Source: Paraburkholderia sp. BL23I1N1 (GTDB taxonomy: Bacteria > Pseudomonadota > Gammaproteobacteria > Burkholderiales > Burkholderiaceae). From it: a stretch of DNA of 64,000 bases. Location of the stretch: the NCBI RefSeq assembly GCF_003610295.1, contig NZ_RAPV01000001.1, positions 806,001 through 870,000 on the forward strand, written 5' to 3'. Numbering within the stretch: the first letter of the stretch is position 1; the number at the start of each line of letters is the position of its first letter. The notes under the pieces were generated by a model that saw only the letters and a program-made list of their open reading frames with translations, was not told the origin of the DNA and did not search any database. A program made the position numbers and the translations under genes. This document shows positions 28,738 to 37,809 of this stretch, in pieces.

Positions 28738-29698
28738 AACTCCTCAATCCGCACCCGCAGCGGCGCTGACCGTGGTGCCGCGCGAACGCCTCGCCGCGGC
28801 GCGCGTGCTCGTGGTCGGCGACGTGATGCTCGATCGCTACTGGTTCGGCGACGTGAACCGTATTTCACCGGAAGCGCCCGTGCCGGTCGTGCATGTGCAG
28901 CGCCAGGAAGACCGGCTCGGCGGTGCGGCGAACGTGGCGCGCAACGCGGTTGCGCTCGGTGCGCAAGCGGGTTTGCTGTGCGTGGTCGGCCATGACGAGC
29001 CCGGCGAGCGCATCGTGCAACTGCTCGGCGAAAGCGGTGTGGCGCCGCATCTGGAACGCGATCCGGATTTGCTCACCACCATCAAGCTGCGCGTGCTGTC
29101 GCGTCAGCAGCAGTTGCTGCGCGTCGACTTCGAAAACTCGCCGGCGCATGAAGTGCTGCTCGCGGGCCTCGCACGTTTCGACGACCTGCTGCCGTCGCAC
29201 GATGTGATCCTGATGTCCGATTACGCGAAGGGCGGTCTCACGCACGTCACGCAGATGATCGCCAAGGCGCATGCGGCGGGCAAGCCGGTGCTGGTCGATC
29301 CGAAGGGCGACGACTGGGAGCGCTATCGCGGCGCCACGCTGATCACGCCGAATCGCGCCGAGTTGCGCGAGGTGGTCGGACAGTGGAAATCCGAAGAAGA
29401 TCTGATCGCGCGCGTGACCAAACTGCGCGCCGATCTCGAGTTCAAGGCGTTGCTGCTGACGCGTTCGGAAGAGGGCATGACGCTCTTCTCCGACGACGGC
29501 ATCCTGCACGCTTCGGCCGTTGCACGCGAAGTGTATGATGTGTCGGGCGCGGGCGACACCGTGATCGCCACGCTCGCCGCCATGCTCGGCGCGGGTTTGA
29601 CGCTGGTCGAGGCGGTCGGGCTCGCGAATCGCGCGGCCGGCATCGTGGTCGGTAAGCTCGGCACCGCCACCGTCAACTACGACGAACTCTTTCATTGA
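28691..29698 (+). CDS. rfaE1: D-glycero-beta-D-manno-heptose-7-phosphate kinase (kinase domain only)
   Basis: Up to 335 residues; PfkB/ribokinase fold. The core starts at [28 protein letters not shown] is the substrate-binding motif and [13 protein letters not shown] holds the catalytic aspartate. E. coli HldE is a kinase-adenylyltransferase fusion; here only the kinase is present, so the adenylyltransferase must be encoded elsewhere. In-frame ATGs at 28691, 28718 and 28730 all lack a strong ribosome site; every choice overlaps ugd, which argues for translational coupling. Confidence 0.92.
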   Translation: MPSPLNLRPMSPAMPETPQSAPAAALTVVPRERLAAARVLVVGDVMLDRYWFGDVNRISPEAPVPVVHVQRQEDRLGGAANVARNAVALGAQAGLLCVVGHDEPGERIVQLLGESGVAPHLERDPDLLTTIKLRVLSRQQQLLRVDFENSPAHEVLLAGLARFDDLLPSHDVILMSDYAKGGLTHVTQMIAKAHAAGKPVLVDPKGDDWERYRGATLITPNRAELREVVGQWKSEEDLIARVTKLRADLEFKALLLTRSEEGMTLFSDDGILHASAVAREVYDVSGAGDTVIATLAAMLGAGLTLVEAVGLANRAAGIVVGKLGTATVNYDELFH

Positions 29699-29797
29699 TG
29701 CGGCCTGCCGGGCTCCCTGCTTTGCGCGCTTCAGTTTCAGCGGCGCAAAACAGGAACCCGCGGGGCGTCAACTGAACCTCATTACGGCAGGATCATC

Positions 29798-30790
29798 ATG
29801 ACCCTCATCGTCACCGGCGCGGCCGGTTTTATCGGCAGCAATCTCGTGAAGGCGCTCAATGAGCGCGGCGAACAACGCATCATCGCGGTCGACAATCTCA
29901 CGCGCGCGGACAAGTTCAAGAATCTCGTCGACTGCGAGATCGACGACTATCTCGACAAGACCGAATTTGTCGAGCGCTTCAAGCGGGGCGAGTTCGGTAA
30001 AGTGCGCGCGATTTTCCACGAAGGCGCCTGCTCGGACACGATGGAAACCGACGGCCGCTACATGATGGACAACAACTTCCGCTATAGCCGTGACGTGCTC
30101 GATGTTTGTCTCGCGCAGCACATCCAGTTTCTGTATGCGTCCTCGGCGGCGACGTATGGCGGCTCGAGCCGCTTCGTCGAAGAGCGCGAAGTCGAGCAGC
30201 CGCTGAACGTGTACGGCTATTCGAAGTTCCTGTTCGACCAGGTGATCCGTCGGGTGCTGCCCACGGCGAAGAGCCAGATTGCCGGCTTCCGCTATTTCAA
30301 CGTGTATGGGCCGCGCGAGACGCACAAGGCGCGCATGGCGTCGGTGGCGTTTCACAACTTCAACCAGTTCCGCGCCGAGGGCAAGGTCAAGCTGTTCGGC
30401 GAATACAACGGCTACGCCGCCGGCGAGCAGACGCGCGATTTCGTCTCTGTCGAAGACGTGGTCAAGGTGAACCTGTTCTTCTTCGACAATCCGGACAAGT
30501 CGGGCATCTTCAATCTGGGCAGCGGCCGTGCGCAGCCGTTCAACGACATCGCGAGCACGGTGGTCAACACGCTGCGTGCGTTGAACAACGAGCCGCCGTT
30601 GTCGCTCGCGGATCAGGTGCAACGCGGGCTGATCGAATACATTCCGTTCCCCGATGCATTGCGTGGCAAGTATCAATGCTTCACGCAAGCGGATCAGTCG
30701 AAACTGCGTGCCGTCGGCTATGACGCGCCGTTCCTGAGCGTGCAGGAAGGTGTTGATCGATACGTACGTTGGCTATTCGGCCAGGTGTAA
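29798..30790 (+). CDS. rfaD: ADP-L-glycero-D-manno-heptose 6-epimerase
   Basis: 330 residues. Short-chain dehydrogenase fold with GAAGFIG at 7-13 and the Y139-G-Y-S-K143 catalytic pair. Makes the final inner-core heptose donor for LPS, acting two steps after the neighbouring kinase. [13 protein letters not shown] and [12 protein letters not shown] are HldD-specific segments. An insertion sequence begins only 16 bases after its stop, so any native terminator has been displaced. Confidence 0.96.
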   Translation: MTLIVTGAAGFIGSNLVKALNERGEQRIIAVDNLTRADKFKNLVDCEIDDYLDKTEFVERFKRGEFGKVRAIFHEGACSDTMETDGRYMMDNNFRYSRDVLDVCLAQHIQFLYASSAATYGGSSRFVEEREVEQPLNVYGYSKFLFDQVIRRVLPTAKSQIAGFRYFNVYGPRETHKARMASVAFHNFNQFRAEGKVKLFGEYNGYAAGEQTRDFVSVEDVVKVNLFFFDNPDKSGIFNLGSGRAQPFNDIASTVVNTLRALNNEPPLSLADQVQRGLIEYIPFPDALRGKYQCFTQADQSKLRAVGYDAPFLSVQEGVDRYVRWLFGQV

Positions 30791-30806
30791 ATCTTTCGGA
30801 TACCTC

Positions 30807-32781
30807 TTTAACCCGAAGTTCCAGTATTGGCCGGGCGAGTTTGCCCCCGTGCCACAGGCACCGGCATAAATTCGGGGATCCGGTTTCTGTCTACGGGTGG
30901 ATCTGTCTGATCAGATCGAGTGCGTGACGCTGCGTCACATTGGGCGTGGTGATGATGTCGAACGTCGGCGCCTCGGGGCCAGCTCCTGGTGTGCGGCAGG
31001 TGTTGCGCACAATGCTGCCCAGCTCGGCCATCAGCGTGGAGAAGCTGTGGACGGGCGAGCCATCCGCCACGGTGCGACTCACCACCTTCTCCTGCGCCTG
31101 CTGCGAGCGCTGCGCCGGCGCCACCGGGTCGCGCGTGGCCTTGGCCGCCAGGTCGGTGTCGGCGAACATCAGTTCGCGCCAGGCTTCGAGCATGTGCCAT
31201 TCCACGTAGTAGGCGAGCATGCACAGCAGAATGTGCGCGCGCACCCGAGCAGCCGTGCGATGGTGGATTGGGCGCACCTTCAGGTCCACCGTCTTGAGGC
31301 TGCGGAAGGCCCGCTCGACGTTGGCCAGCGCCTTGTAGTTGCGCACGCACTCGGCCGCCTCCATGCGCGTGGCCTCGACCGAAGTACGGATGATGTAGAT
31401 GCCGTCCAGCGCGGCCTCCGCGGCGATCGCCTCGTGCTTGCGCGTAAACGAGAAGCTCCCGTCGCTGATCTGCAGTTCAAAGTGTTTGGCCACCTTGTAC
31501 TGGTTGACCACCTTGCCCACGCGCAGCCCAATCGCATCGGCGCCCTTGAGTCTGCCCGCTTCCACGCGTTCCTTGATCTGCTGCAGGTTCTTTTCGGTAG
31601 CAGCGAGCAGGTCCTGCCGCTTGTGCGCTCGCAGCGTCGCGAGCTGCGGATTGCGACACGCCACCAGCCGCTCGCCGGGATACTCCGGCGAGGCGATCTC
31701 CATGAGGTTGTGCTCATCGAACAGCCCCAGCTGCAGTTGGCCCTGCTCGACCAGTGCGCGGATCGATGCACTCTTCAAGGCCGTGATCCAGTCGATGCCC
31801 TGCGTCTCGCGCAGCTCGTCGATGGCCTTGCTGGAGATCATGCCGCGATCGCCGACCATCACCAGTTGCCCGACGCCGAAGCTCTCGCGCAGGCGCTGCA
31901 CCTCGGGCAGGAAGGTGCTGCTGTCGGCCACGTTGCCTTCATACACCGACACCGCTACCGGGCAGCCCCGCGCATCGGTGAGCAGTCCGTAATTGACCTG
32001 CAGCAGTCCCTTCTTGCCGTCGCGGTTGTGGCCCAGCCGGGCCAGCGGGCAGGTGGTGCCCTCGAAGTAGCTCGAACTCAGGTCGTACAGCACCAGGCCG
32101 CCGGCGCTCAAATGCCGCGCGGCGAGCTTCTTCTGGATCGCGTCCTGGCGCGCGAGCAGCCAGTCCATCGCCGCGTACAGATCGTCCTCGTTCGCGTCGG
32201 CCACGCCGAAGTCCGTCGCCAGCGTGGTGGTGTGCCACCAGCGCGTGGTGGCCAGCTTTGTGTGCGGCGCCACGATGCGCGCGGCCACCATCGCCAGCAC
32301 CCGTTCGCGCTCAGGTGAGGGCTTGCTGCCCAGCAGCGACGCGAAGTCCAGGCGCTGCATCGCCAACTCAACGGCCTGCACATGGCCGTGAGCGAGGGAG
32401 CCGGTGACTTCGAACGCCTGGCCCAGCGGGACGAACGTCTCGCCCTGCAGCGAGCGCCGAATGATCTCGATCAGCGGCTCGGGCAGATGCGAGAGGTTGC
32501 CCAGCGTCTCGTTCTTGACCTTGCCGTCCTCGCGGTAGCTACGTCGCAGCAGGTGCGTGCGGTACACCGTGCCCTTGTAAGTGCGCGTTGTGGTGACGAC
32601 GTGAGCGGTTCCAGTCCTGCTTGCCATAGAACAAATATAGGTAATATTGCGTAGATTTCAAGAAATTTTAGTGACTACATTTTGTAATCCACAGGAAGGG
32701 CTTCGAAAGCGCGGATGCCTTGAAACACGGGGGCTTGCACCCGCTTGGTGGCTTGGGTGGATGGGGGAACTTCGGTTTAAA
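30807..32781 (-). mobile_element. IS1634-type insertion sequence
   Basis: About 1.98 kb carrying one transposase. Candidate ends: TTTAACCCGAAGTTCC at 30807-30822 and, inverted at 32766-32781, TTTAAACCGAAGTTCC (15 of 16 match), with a further shared GCCCCCGTG about 40 to 50 bases inside each end. I could not find a clear target duplication; IS1634 members can make very long or variable ones. It separates rfaD from comEA. Confidence 0.7.
30891..32627 (-). CDS. IS1634 family transposase
   Basis: 578 residues, intact. DDE transposase of the IS4 superfamily: D182 in LVLYDLSSSYFEG, D260 in VMVGDRGMIS, and the glutamate of the YREK-like signature in NYKALANVERAFRSLKT near residue 440. HILLCMLAYYVEWHM near the C-terminus is also typical of the family. 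No frameshift or internal stop, so it may be active. Codon use is as GC-rich as the chromosome, suggesting long residence in related hosts. Confidence 0.93.
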   Translation of the reverse strand: MASRTGTAHVVTTTRTYKGTVYRTHLLRRSYREDGKVKNETLGNLSHLPEPLIEIIRRSLQGETFVPLGQAFEVTGSLAHGHVQAVELAMQRLDFASLLGSKPSPERERVLAMVAARIVAPHTKLATTRWWHTTTLATDFGVADANEDDLYAAMDWLLARQDAIQKKLAARHLSAGGLVLYDLSSSYFEGTTCPLARLGHNRDGKKGLLQVNYGLLTDARGCPVAVSVYEGNVADSSTFLPEVQRLRESFGVGQLVMVGDRGMISSKAIDELRETQGIDWITALKSASIRALVEQGQLQLGLFDEHNLMEIASPEYPGERLVACRNPQLATLRAHKRQDLLAATEKNLQQIKERVEAGRLKGADAIGLRVGKVVNQYKVAKHFELQISDGSFSFTRKHEAIAAEAALDGIYIIRTSVEATRMEAAECVRNYKALANVERAFRSLKTVDLKVRPIHHRTAARVRAHILLCMLAYYVEWHMLEAWRELMFADTDLAAKATRDPVAPAQRSQQAQEKVVSRTVADGSPVHSFSTLMAELGSIVRNTCRTPGAGPEAPTFDIITTPNVTQRHALDLIRQIHP

Positions 32782-32783
32782 CT

Positions 32784-32834
32784 GGAATCTCCCGGTTGGT
32801 CATGATCGCCAACCGGTTGTACGAGGGAGATTCC
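32784..32834 (+). promoter_or_regulatory. Hairpin that covers the comEA ribosome-binding site
   Basis: GGAATCTCCC (32784-32793) is a perfect reverse complement of GGGAGATTCC (32825-32834), which contains the ribosome site two bases before the ATG at 32837. An inner GGTTGG/CCAACC pair adds to the fold. The structure would block translation start unless opened. It begins three bases beyond the insertion-sequence end. Confidence 0.5.
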
Positions 32835-32836
32835 AT

Positions 32837-33220
32837 ATGTTTCGAAAAATTCTGGTTACCGCGGCCGTGCTGGCCGCTTTTGGCCACGCGTATGCGGCGG
32901 TCGACGTCAACACGGCTAACGAGGACGCGCTGCGCGGCATCAAGGGCATCGGTCATGCCAAAGCGAAAGCCATTCTCGACGAGCGTTCAGCGCATGGTCC
33001 GTACAAGGACCCGGCCGATCTCGGCAAGCGCGTCAAAGGCATAGGCGGGCATACCGTCGAGCGCCTGCAGGCGGAGGGTCTCGCTGTCGGTCCGGCTGGC
33101 GCGGCTGCTAACACGCAAGCTGCGGCGTCTGCACAGACCAAAGGCGCGGCCGCTGCGGGCAATGGCGCCAATGCGGCCGCTACCCAAAAGAGCAACGCCA
33201 CTGTGGCGGTGAAGAAATAG
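32837..33220 (+). CDS. ComEA family helix-hairpin-helix DNA-binding protein
   Basis: 127 residues from ATG 32837. Signal peptide (cleavage after AYA near residue 20), then one helix-hairpin-helix unit VDVNTANEDALRGIKGIGHAKAKAILDERSAHGPY with a second half LGKRVKGIGGHTVERL, and an alanine-rich low-complexity tail. ComEA-type proteins bind incoming DNA in the periplasm during transformation; many betaproteobacteria carry such short forms without proven competence. The role is inferred. Confidence 0.88.
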   Translation: MFRKILVTAAVLAAFGHAYAAVDVNTANEDALRGIKGIGHAKAKAILDERSAHGPYKDPADLGKRVKGIGGHTVERLQAEGLAVGPAGAAANTQAAASAQTKGAAAAGNGANAAATQKSNATVAVKK

Positions 33221-33352
33221 CCTGATGCGGGCCGTGCGCGCTGGGCGGGTCAGCTCTGCGCGCCTGGTCCCGCGTATGCTCCGTTAGCGTCGTTTCCCTT
33301 CATGGTCGGAGTGGTTCAGAATACTCCTTCAGCTGTCATGCAGATGACTGGC

Positions 33353-33381
33353 TCCCGCGGTTCTCAGCCGCGGGCTTTTTG
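33353..33381 (+). terminator. Terminator downstream of comEA
   Basis: CCCGCGG-TTCTCAG-CCGCGGG followed by CTTTTTG, 133 bases after the comEA stop. Confidence 0.8.
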
Positions 33382-33505
33382 TGTTGTGATCCCGGGAATG
33401 CGCGCCTGCATCCATGCGGGCAGAAGGGCCGCACGGCAGCCGCGCGCACGGTGGTTTAGAATCGATGGATTGAAGACTCCGCGCATCGACAGCCCCAGAA
33501 CCGAT

Positions 33506-34408
33506 ATGGCATACAAAACGATTGAAGACACGATCGGCAATACGCCGCTCGTGCAACTCGTCCGGCTTCCTGATGACGAGATCCGCAGCCGCAATAACGT
33601 GATCCTTGCGAAGCTCGAGGGCAACAATCCTGCGGGCTCGGTGAAGGACCGTCCGGCGCTGTCGATGATCAAGAAGGCGGAAGCACGCGGGCGCATCAAG
33701 CCGGGCGACACGCTGATCGAATCGACCAGCGGCAACACAGGTATTGCGTTGGCGATGGCGGCGGCGATCCGCGGCTACAAGATGGTGCTGATCATGCCGG
33801 AAGACCTGTCGGTGGAGCGCCGTCAGAGCATGGCCGCCTATGGCGCGCAAATTGTGCTGACGCCGGTGACGGGCGGCATGGAATACGCGCGCGATCTCGC
33901 TGAACAGATGCAGCGCGAAGGCAAGGGCATCATCCTCGACCAGTTCGCGAACCCGGACAATCCGGCATCGCACGTCGAAGGCACCGGCCCGGAAATCTGG
34001 CGCGACACCGAAGGGCGCATCACGCACTTCGTCTCGTCGATGGGCACGACCGGCACGATCATGGGCGTGTCCACCTATCTGAAGGAACAGAATCAGGCCA
34101 TTGAAATCATCGGCGCGCAACCGGAAGAGGGCTCGCGTATTCCGGGCATTCGCAAGTGGCCGGAAGCCTATCTGCCGAAGATTTTCGATCGTAGCCGCGT
34201 AGATCGCGTCGAGAATGTGGGCCAGTCCGCAGCGGAAGCGATGGCGCGGCGCATGGCTTCGGTGGAAGGGATCTTCGCCGGCATCTCGTCGGGTGGGGCC
34301 TGCGAGGTGGCGCTGCGCGTCGCGCGCCAGGTCGAGAATGCGACGATCGTGTTTATCGTCTGCGATCGGGGTGATCGGTATCTGTCGACGGGCGTGTTCC
34401 CGGCATAG
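33506..34408 (+). CDS. cysM: Cysteine synthase B (O-acetylserine sulfhydrylase)
   Basis: 300 residues from ATG 33506; the upstream open frame is not family-like. PLP enzyme making cysteine from O-acetylserine with sulfide or thiosulfate. K47 in NPAGSVKDRPAL binds PLP, STSGNTGIAL binds substrate, and SSMGTTGTIMG is the phosphate loop. The length (300) and VERRQSM favour CysM over CysK. Shares a downstream hairpin with the convergent mltB. Confidence 0.94.
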   Translation: MAYKTIEDTIGNTPLVQLVRLPDDEIRSRNNVILAKLEGNNPAGSVKDRPALSMIKKAEARGRIKPGDTLIESTSGNTGIALAMAAAIRGYKMVLIMPEDLSVERRQSMAAYGAQIVLTPVTGGMEYARDLAEQMQREGKGIILDQFANPDNPASHVEGTGPEIWRDTEGRITHFVSSMGTTGTIMGVSTYLKEQNQAIEIIGAQPEEGSRIPGIRKWPEAYLPKIFDRSRVDRVENVGQSAAEAMARRMASVEGIFAGISSGGACEVALRVARQVENATIVFIVCDRGDRYLSTGVFPA

Positions 34409-34453
34409 TTGCGCTGCGGCACATCGGGTGGCCCTCAAACTGAGTTGGCCAAT

Positions 34454-34488
34454 AAAAAGCGCCGGTTTTATAACCGGCGCTTTTTTTG
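34454..34488. terminator. Bidirectional terminator between cysM and mltB
   Basis: AAAAAGCGCCGG-TTTTATAA-CCGGCGCTTTTTTT, with A- and T-runs on both sides, so it can end both convergent transcripts. Confidence 0.92.
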
Positions 34489-34542
34489 TGTCGCTCACTA
34501 CCCGTTCGTGACGCAGCGAGTGTCTGGCACCTGCCACTCAGC

Positions 34543-35772
34543 TTATTTCGAAGCCGCGTTCGGTGCCGAGGCATTGTCGCTGGCGTTCGTTGCGTTGCTC
34601 GCTTCCATCTGCGCCTTGATCCGCTGGCCCAATTGATAAACCGCGAGTGCATAGAAGAAACTGCGGTTATAGCGCGTCAGCACATAGAAGTTCTTCAACC
34701 CCAGCATGTACTCGGTCCCGCGCCCTGGCGATGGCAGATCCACGACCGTCACCGGCGTGCCGGCTTCCGATGCGATATCGACTCCCGGCTCGTTCAGCAA
34801 CAGTCCGGCACGGAGCAATTGGTCCAGCGGCCAATGCGGCTCCGGCTTGCCGTCGGCGGCCGCTTGCGCTACGCCCAGGCTGCCGGCGTCCGTGCCGATC
34901 TTCCACACCACCGGCCGGCCGTTTTCCCAGCCGTTCTGGCGCAGATAATTCGCCACGCTGCCGATCGCATCCGCCTGGCTCGTGCGCAGATCGATCTGCT
35001 TGTTGCCGTCGTAGCTCACCGCGTATTGCACGATGCTGCTCGGCAGGAACTGCGGAATCCCGATCGCGCCGGTATAGGAGCCGAGCACGGTAGTCGGATC
35101 GATTTGCGAATCGCGCGTCCACACCAGGTAGTCTTCAAGATTCTTGCGGAAGGTCGCCTGGCGATCCGCGCGATTGGCGGTATTCGGATAATCGAAGGTG
35201 AGCGTGGTCAGCGCGTCGAGCACACGGAAGTTGCCCATGAAGCGCCCGTAGATCGTCTCCACGCCAATGATGCCGACAATCACCTCCGGCGGCACGCCGA
35301 ACTCTTCATAGGCGCGCTGCAGGGTGGCCTGGTTGGCGCGCCAGAAACGCACGCCGGCGTTGATACGCACCTGGTCGAGAAAGCGCGACTGATACACGCG
35401 CCAGTTCTTGATCGTCGGCGAGGGTGACGGCGTGACGAGCTTGACCGCCGTGGCCGAATAGCTCACACGCGCGAAGAGCGCGTGCAGTGCGGCTTCGTCG
35501 AAATCGTAGCGTGCGGACATGTCGCTGATGAACGCGTCCACGTTCGGATTGTTCGCATAGCGCTGCGGGATGATTTCTTCTTCGAAGGTTTGCCCTTGCG
35601 GCACCGACGGTTGCGGTTGGCTTTGCGCGAGCAGCAGCGGCGGCTTCTTTGTGGCGCTTTGCGCCGTCGCCGGACTGGTTGCCATGAACATGCACGATGC
35701 GACAGACAGTGCGGCGGCTACGGTCTTCGTGCGTAGCCGGTTTCGTGCAGACAGAGCAAGCTTGACGGTCAT
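34543..35772 (-). CDS. mltB: Membrane-bound lytic murein transglycosylase B
   Basis: 409 residues. Cleaves peptidoglycan glycan strands to 1,6-anhydro ends. Catalytic E172 in GVETIYGRF; later GAIGIPQFLPSSI and YLRQNGWE motifs are typical of MltB. An N-terminal signal is present: VASC at 24-27 fits a lipobox, while ATAQ near 38 would suit ordinary cleavage, so the anchoring is uncertain. An alanine/asparagine tail ends the protein. Convergent with cysM, divergent from the deacetylase gene. Confidence 0.94.
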   Translation of the reverse strand: MTVKLALSARNRLRTKTVAAALSVASCMFMATSPATAQSATKKPPLLLAQSQPQPSVPQGQTFEEEIIPQRYANNPNVDAFISDMSARYDFDEAALHALFARVSYSATAVKLVTPSPSPTIKNWRVYQSRFLDQVRINAGVRFWRANQATLQRAYEEFGVPPEVIVGIIGVETIYGRFMGNFRVLDALTTLTFDYPNTANRADRQATFRKNLEDYLVWTRDSQIDPTTVLGSYTGAIGIPQFLPSSIVQYAVSYDGNKQIDLRTSQADAIGSVANYLRQNGWENGRPVVWKIGTDAGSLGVAQAAADGKPEPHWPLDQLLRAGLLLNEPGVDIASEAGTPVTVVDLPSPGRGTEYMLGLKNFYVLTRYNRSFFYALAVYQLGQRIKAQMEASNATNASDNASAPNAASK

Positions 35773-35974
35773 AGTGAGCTAGGGGGCGCAGTGCGAAAGA
35801 GACAGGGGAAAACGGATCGAGGCAGTATACCCGACGCCTTCCGCAAATCTGTGCCCAGCGCGTCACAGTCGCATCGTGTGGTAACTTGGCAAATGTTGGC
35901 GCGCCTGGTGCGCGCGCCCATGGACGGAGACACGCCGCGCGCGCTGTGAAAGCGCCGCGCCGCAGACGAGAATC

Positions 35975-36898
35975 ATGGCAACAGGCTTTTATTCCCACGC
36001 CGATTGTTTGCTGCACGATATGGGGCAATGGCATCCCGAATGCCCGGCGCGCCTGCACGCAATCGAAGATCAATTGATCGCAAGCCGCATCGACTCGCTA
36101 ATCGAGCGCGAATCGCCGCCGCTCGCCGACGAAGCCGCGCTGTTGCGCGTGCATACGCAGGCCCACGTCGATTACATCCGCAGCCGTTCGCCCGCTGAGG
36201 GTCTCGCGGAAATCGATCCCGACACGTCGATGAACCCGCACACCTTGCAGGCCGCGTTGCGCGCGGCGGGCGCCGCGGTGGCCGCGACCGACGCCGTGAT
36301 CGAAGGCCGCTACGACAATGCGTTTTGCAGCGTGCGCCCGCCGGGCCACCATGCGGAGCCGGCACGCGCAATGGGCTTCTGCTTTTTCAACAATGTGGCG
36401 ATCGCCGCGCGAAATGCGCTCGAAGTGCACGGCATGCAGCGCGTGGCGATCGTCGACTTCGACGTTCATCACGGCAACGGCACCGAAGCGGCCTTTTCAG
36501 GCGATGCGCGTGTGCTGATGTGCAGCATCTTCCAGCATCCGTTCTATCCGTTCACCGGCGCCGACAATCAGGCGCCCAACATGTGCAACGTGCCGATGCC
36601 GGCGCGCTCGAAAGGCATGGCGGTGCGTGAGGCGGTGGACATGCTGTGGCTGCCGCGCCTGCATGATTTCAAGCCGGAGATGATCTTCATTTCGGCCGGC
36701 TTCGACGCGCATCGAGAGGACGATCTCGGCAATATGGGTCTCGTCGAAGACGACTATGCCTGGATCACCGACCAGGTCCGCGAGATCGCGAAGCGCTATG
36801 CGCGTGGGCGGATCGTCAGCTGTCTCGAAGGCGGGTACAACCTGTCGGCGCTCGGGCGCAGCGTGGTCGCGCACGTGCGCTCGCTGGCCGGGATCTGA
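35975..36898 (+). CDS. Histone-deacetylase-superfamily protein
   Basis: 307 residues, zinc-dependent arginase/deacetylase fold. Signature segments: RPPGHHAEPARAMGFCFFNN (paired active-site histidines), VDFDVHHGNGTE (zinc aspartate and histidine) and SAGFDAHRED. In bacteria such proteins act on acetylpolyamines, acetoin or unknown amides; the substrate here cannot be read. Divergent from mltB, and followed by an enoyl-CoA hydratase gene. Confidence 0.92.
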   Translation: MATGFYSHADCLLHDMGQWHPECPARLHAIEDQLIASRIDSLIERESPPLADEAALLRVHTQAHVDYIRSRSPAEGLAEIDPDTSMNPHTLQAALRAAGAAVAATDAVIEGRYDNAFCSVRPPGHHAEPARAMGFCFFNNVAIAARNALEVHGMQRVAIVDFDVHHGNGTEAAFSGDARVLMCSIFQHPFYPFTGADNQAPNMCNVPMPARSKGMAVREAVDMLWLPRLHDFKPEMIFISAGFDAHREDDLGNMGLVEDDYAWITDQVREIAKRYARGRIVSCLEGGYNLSALGRSVVAHVRSLAGI

Positions 36899-36961
36899 GC
36901 CGAGGCGTTGCGAGCGTAGCGCGAACGCCGCGAACCGCACGAATTCAACGAGGAGCGAGCG

Positions 36962-37762
36962 ATGAATGCCGAGGTGCGCAGTGCTTCGCTGGTCGAAATC
37001 GAACACGACGCTTACGGCGTGCCGGGCGTCGTCCGCTTGACGATGAACCGGCCCGACGCCTTCAACGCGCTCTCCGAAGCGCTGCTCGACGCGTTGCAGT
37101 CCACGCTCACGGCGCTGGCCGGGTCCAATGCGCGGGTGGTGGTGATCGCCGGCGCCGGCCGCGCTTTCTGCGCGGGGCACGATCTGAAGGAAATGCGCGC
37201 GGCGCCGTCGCTGGCGTACTACCAGGCCTTGTTCGCGCGCTGCACGAAACTGATGTTGACGATCCAGCGCTTGCCGCAACCGGTGATCGCACGCGTGCAC
37301 GGCATCGCCACGGCGGCCGGCTGTCAGTTGGTCGCAATGTGCGATCTGGCCGTCGCCGCCGATACCGCGCGCTTTGCTGTCTCGGGTGTCAACCTCGGTC
37401 TCTTCTGCGCGACGCCTTCGGTGGCGCTGTCGCGCAATCTGTCGCGTAAGGCGGCGCTCGAAATGCTGCTCACCGGCGATTTCATCGACGCCGCGCAGGC
37501 GAAACAGCAAGGCGTCGTGAATCGCGTGGTTCCGGCGGACGCACTTGATGCGGAGGTCGCGCGTCTCGCGAAAAGCATCTGCGCGAAACCCGTCGAAGCA
37601 GTGAGCGCCGGCAAAGGCCTGTTCTATCGCCAGCTCGAAATGGGCATCGAAGCGGCATATCAGCTAGCCGGCCAGACCATGGCCTGCAACATGATGGACG
37701 ACTCCGCGCTCGAAGGCGTGCAGGCGTTTATCGACAAACGCCCGCCCGACTGGAAGCGCTAA
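36962..37762 (+). CDS. Enoyl-CoA hydratase/isomerase family protein (ECHDC3-like)
   Basis: 266 residues, crotonase fold. GAGRAFCAGHDLKEM is the first oxyanion-hole segment and HGIATAAGCQLVAMCDLAVA the second. The catalytic glutamates of standard hydratases are not clearly in place (SVNLGLFCATPSVALSR), so true hydratase activity is doubtful; the closest group seems to be ECHDC3-like. It lies 63 bases after the deacetylase gene and is probably co-transcribed. Confidence 0.88.
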   Translation: MNAEVRSASLVEIEHDAYGVPGVVRLTMNRPDAFNALSEALLDALQSTLTALAGSNARVVVIAGAGRAFCAGHDLKEMRAAPSLAYYQALFARCTKLMLTIQRLPQPVIARVHGIATAAGCQLVAMCDLAVAADTARFAVSGVNLGLFCATPSVALSRNLSRKAALEMLLTGDFIDAAQAKQQGVVNRVVPADALDAEVARLAKSICAKPVEAVSAGKGLFYRQLEMGIEAAYQLAGQTMACNMMDDSALEGVQAFIDKRPPDWKR

Positions 37763-37809
37763 CCTGACCCGACCGTTTGCTGCGTGGGCCGGTTTGGCGC
37801 CCGGGAGTG

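Noticed and set aside
30897..32318. 473-residue plus-strand frame opposite the transposase
   Set aside because: Antisense shadow; the minus-strand transposase has clear DDE motifs.
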